A DNA stretch of 5,745 nucleotides from Caldora sp. SIO3E6 (GTDB taxonomy: Bacteria; Cyanobacteriota; Cyanobacteriia; Cyanobacteriales; Coleofasciculaceae): positions 1-5,745 of the forward strand of contig JAAHHL010000514.1 of the NCBI GenBank assembly GCA_010672185.1, written 5' to 3'. Of this stretch, positions 3,579 to 5,745 are shown piece by piece; the first letter of the stretch is position 1; each line of letters starts with the position of its first letter. A program made the translations under genes and the position numbers. The notes beneath the pieces were generated by a model. The model worked only from the letters and a program-made list of their open reading frames with translations. It searched no databases and was not told the origin of the DNA.

Positions 3579-5561
3579 TCACGCCGCCTCACACACTACA
3601 CGAAAACCGATATTGTTGCTGTGCGAGTTGTCCGGATAAGAGTAGTGGCGACACGCAGAACGGCAGAACTCAGGATTGTGGCTCCAGGAAGCGCTCCTCA
3701 GCATTTGATAATCATTATCATTATTGCTATTCCACGCTCTACCATCTGTTGGCGCACCTTGATAGTTATCATGCCAACTGTCTGCACACCACTCCCAAAC
3801 ATTTCCATGCATATCGTATAAACCAAAGGCATTAGCTACTTTGAAATGTCCAACTGGGGTACTTTGCTCCCGATATTTCCCCTCTGGCTCAGAATTGTAA
3901 GTTCTAGTACCGTTATAATTAGCTAATGTACTGGTGATTGTCTCTCCAAAATGGAAAGGGGTAGTAGTTCCAGCACGACAAGCATATTCCCATTCCGCCT
4001 CGCTTGGTAAACGATAGGTACGTCCAGTTTTTTTGGAAAGTCTGGCACAGAATTCGACAGCATTGTACCAAGAAACTCTTTCTACTGGGAGATTATCACC
4101 TTTGAAATAAGATAGCTCAGCCTCCAAGTCTCGATTAATTTTAGGTAAGGCGGCTACTGCCTTCCACTGTGCCTGAGTTACCGAATATTTGCCCATGAAG
4201 AAAGGTTGAACAGTTACTCCATGTTGTGGACTTTCCCTGTCTTCTAGTTGCCACTTATCACTAGTTGGTGAACCCATCAAAAATTTGCCACCAGGAATCA
4301 TCACCATCTCCAGCGTTACCCCACTGCCCAAGCCTTCTACAAAAAATTCTGCTTGACTGTGCTGGCGGTTGATTTCTATACCTTGGGAGTCTACCGTTAC
4401 TACATCAAAGTCAAAGGGTTGGAGATTTACCCCCTTTATGAATGGCAAAGAGGAATGGTTAAGCTTCAAAACTTGATTAGCAATTACCGTTCCCACAAGC
4501 CCTACACTCCCAAAAGCTGTTAATTTAATCAATTGCCGCCTTGTCAAAATCGGCTTTCGTGTTGGAAGTGTTTGCTTCGTTGGAGATGATGTAATAGTTT
4601 GTGGCTCTATTCCTGATTCTTGAGGAATTTGAACAAGTTCCGGTTTGATTATCTGTCCATTGATTCTCAAAATCCGTCTCAAAGACTCCAGCGCTTTAGT
4701 ATCTGCGGGAGACAAAGCCAGCACTCGTATCCATAACTGCTCTGCTAATTGCAAATCTCCTTCAAGCTCAGCACATTGAGCATCCTCTCTCAGGGTAGCG
4801 ATATCCTGCTCCGTTGCCTGTCTCGGTAACAGAATTAAATTATACTTGCTGACAGGTTCCGCGATCGCATAAGGTGTTTGTCGAGGTTTACCATAATAGT
4901 CATTAATCTCACTAACTCGATACCGTAGACGATTGTACAACCGCTCTACAGTTGCACAGTTCCCTTCACCCTGAATTCGCAATGACTCTAGCAAGGCATA
5001 GGTAAACGCACCTTGTTGAATCTCTTCAATCTCATAAGATGTTTCCGAGGGGGCACAGGAGGAAATAGTAATTACTCCTTGATGTGTCTCCATTCCTATC
5101 CCTAAACCACTTTTGCTTCCTTCATTGCGGCAGGCATCTAACAACAGCACCACATTATCCGCACCACAACGGCGCAATCGCTCAGTTATATAATTGACAG
5201 GAATAGCTGTGGCTTCTACGGCTCTGGGGTTAACATCACAAGGCATGAGGTAATCCCGGTCTTGATGCCGAATACCATGACCACTGAAAAAGAACCAAAA
5301 GTTATCCCCAGGTTCTAGTTGAGGTTCTTCAAAAAAGTCTAGCAGGAAAGACCACAGATTAGCGTAGGTAGGTTGGGTGCTTTGAGAGGAACCATCAAAA
5401 GCGATAAATTCTGGAGAGTTATCTGAGTAGTAGAAAATCTGCTCAAACTTAGCTTCCTGGGCGAAAAAATCCCGCACCAATGACGCATCTCGCTCAGCAT
5501 ACTTGAGCGATCGCAACCTATGATAGTAATTAATGCCAATAACCAGTGCCCAATCAGCCAT
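3579..5561 (-). CDS. Orthocaspase (C14)-TPR-TM-FGE-like fusion protein
   Basis: A 660-residue multidomain protein. Residues 3-245 form a peptidase C14 p20-type domain of the cyanobacterial orthocaspase group with an intact dyad: His95 in FSGHG and Cys144 in LLDACRNE. Such enzymes usually cleave after Arg or Lys. Residues about 254-287 resemble one TPR. A polar, Thr/Pro-rich linker leads to TRRQLIK (340-346), a twin-arginine-like motif, then a hydrophobic stretch (347-365). Residues 412-658 are an FGE-sulfatase/C-type-lectin-fold domain: MIPGGKFLMGSP (421-432), YRLPSEAEWEYACRAG (516-531), MHGNVWEWC (584-592) and NIGFRVV (650-656). Cys633/Cys637 stand where true FGE has its C-x4-C copper cysteines, but with C-x3-C spacing, so formylglycine formation is doubtful and ligand binding more likely. 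The ATG is the first after an in-frame TAA (5568-5570); the ribosome site is weak (GAGAAGAG about 11 nt upstream). The precise target is unknown; a role in regulated proteolysis, stress or cell death is inference. Confidence 0.92.
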   Translation of the reverse strand: MADWALVIGINYYHRLRSLKYAERDASLVRDFFAQEAKFEQIFYYSDNSPEFIAFDGSSQSTQPTYANLWSFLLDFFEEPQLEPGDNFWFFFSGHGIRHQDRDYLMPCDVNPRAVEATAIPVNYITERLRRCGADNVVLLLDACRNEGSKSGLGIGMETHQGVITISSCAPSETSYEIEEIQQGAFTYALLESLRIQGEGNCATVERLYNRLRYRVSEINDYYGKPRQTPYAIAEPVSKYNLILLPRQATEQDIATLREDAQCAELEGDLQLAEQLWIRVLALSPADTKALESLRRILRINGQIIKPELVQIPQESGIEPQTITSSPTKQTLPTRKPILTRRQLIKLTAFGSVGLVGTVIANQVLKLNHSSLPFIKGVNLQPFDFDVVTVDSQGIEINRQHSQAEFFVEGLGSGVTLEMVMIPGGKFLMGSPTSDKWQLEDRESPQHGVTVQPFFMGKYSVTQAQWKAVAALPKINRDLEAELSYFKGDNLPVERVSWYNAVEFCARLSKKTGRTYRLPSEAEWEYACRAGTTTPFHFGETITSTLANYNGTRTYNSEPEGKYREQSTPVGHFKVANAFGLYDMHGNVWEWCADSWHDNYQGAPTDGRAWNSNNDNDYQMLRSASWSHNPEFCRSACRHYSYPDNSHSNNIGFRVVCEAA

Positions 5562-5745
5562 CCTATTTTAAATCTCTTCTCTCCGTGCCCTCTGTGCCTC
5601 TGTGGTTCATACCTTCTAACTCACGGTTCGCTCATTTGAAAAGCGGCCAGCAGAATAAATCGCACACCAAGCTAGTCACGATAAGGCTCAGAGCACGATG
5701 AGTCCCCCTATTCAGGGACTAATGAGGGAAGAATGTAAATAGATT
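5562..5745 (-). promoter_or_regulatory. Upstream region of the caspase-FGE gene
   Basis: No gene is visible. Nearest the start (5581-5608) is a CCGTGCCCT/CTGTGCCT/CTGTGG quasi-repeat of a type often seen in bacterial spacers. On the minus strand TATTCT (complement of 5653-5658), preceded at 16 bp by GTGACT, is a weak promoter candidate. AGTCCC (5701-5706) and GGGACT (5715-5720) form a 6-bp inverted pair with an 8-nt loop further upstream. None is strong enough to assign regulation. Confidence 0.25.

Noticed and set aside
3588..4328. Bona fide formylglycine-generating enzyme
   Set aside because: The copper-binding cysteine spacing is C-x3-C, not C-x4-C, and no sulfatase gene is nearby; only the fold is supported.
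5693..5728. Hammerhead-ribozyme-like GATGA-stem-TAATGA arrangement
   Set aside because: The core reads CGATGA and TAAT where the hammerhead needs CUGAUGA and GAAA, and no partner stems are seen; the 6-bp stem alone is not evidence.

Overview
The window looks like a chromosomal stretch of a cyanobacterium, probably a filamentous one. Six perfect copies of the HIP1 octamer GCGATCGC (at 385, 590, 1416, 3461, 4861 and 5507) point this way. So do heptameric tandem repeats, GTAGGGGCG-type palindromic dispersed repeats, and a caspase/formylglycine-generating-enzyme fusion of a typically cyanobacterial kind. The taxon below phylum level is inference.

Layout: (1) 2-679, plus strand: 3' part of folP (dihydropteroate synthase, folate synthesis), entering from outside the window; its homology stops abruptly near position 23. 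(2) 680-986: a gene-free spacer with two small palindromes and a possible extended -10 promoter. (3) 987-2603, plus strand: an exported GHL10-family glycosyl hydrolase, related to the E. coli peptidoglycan-glycan hydrolase DigH, with an in-frame 21-bp tandem repeat in its catalytic domain. (4) 2604-3578: 975 bp with no gene, packed with repeats, including two nested insertion-like elements that have terminal inverted repeats and flanking direct repeats. (5) 3579-5561, minus strand: a 660-residue orthocaspase - single TPR - twin-arginine/TM segment - FGE-like protein. (6) 5562-5745: its upstream region.

The three genes do not form an operon or an evident pathway. folP and the hydrolase run in the same direction but are about 300 bp apart. 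The hydrolase and the caspase gene converge on the repeat-rich region, and no Rho-independent terminator is obvious there.

The strongest unusual signals are two. First, a 103-bp element (2627-2729) with perfect 13-bp inverted ends and perfect 10-bp flanking direct repeats, and a 188-bp element (3179-3366) with 26-bp inverted ends that could fold into a cloverleaf-like structure; each sits inside an older GTAGGGGCG-type repeat. Second, the C-terminal codons of the caspase-FGE protein resemble a diversity-generating-retroelement variable region, and an internal twin-arginine motif separates the caspase from the FGE-like domain. No reverse transcriptase or template repeat is visible in the window, so the retroelement idea is a lead and not a call.
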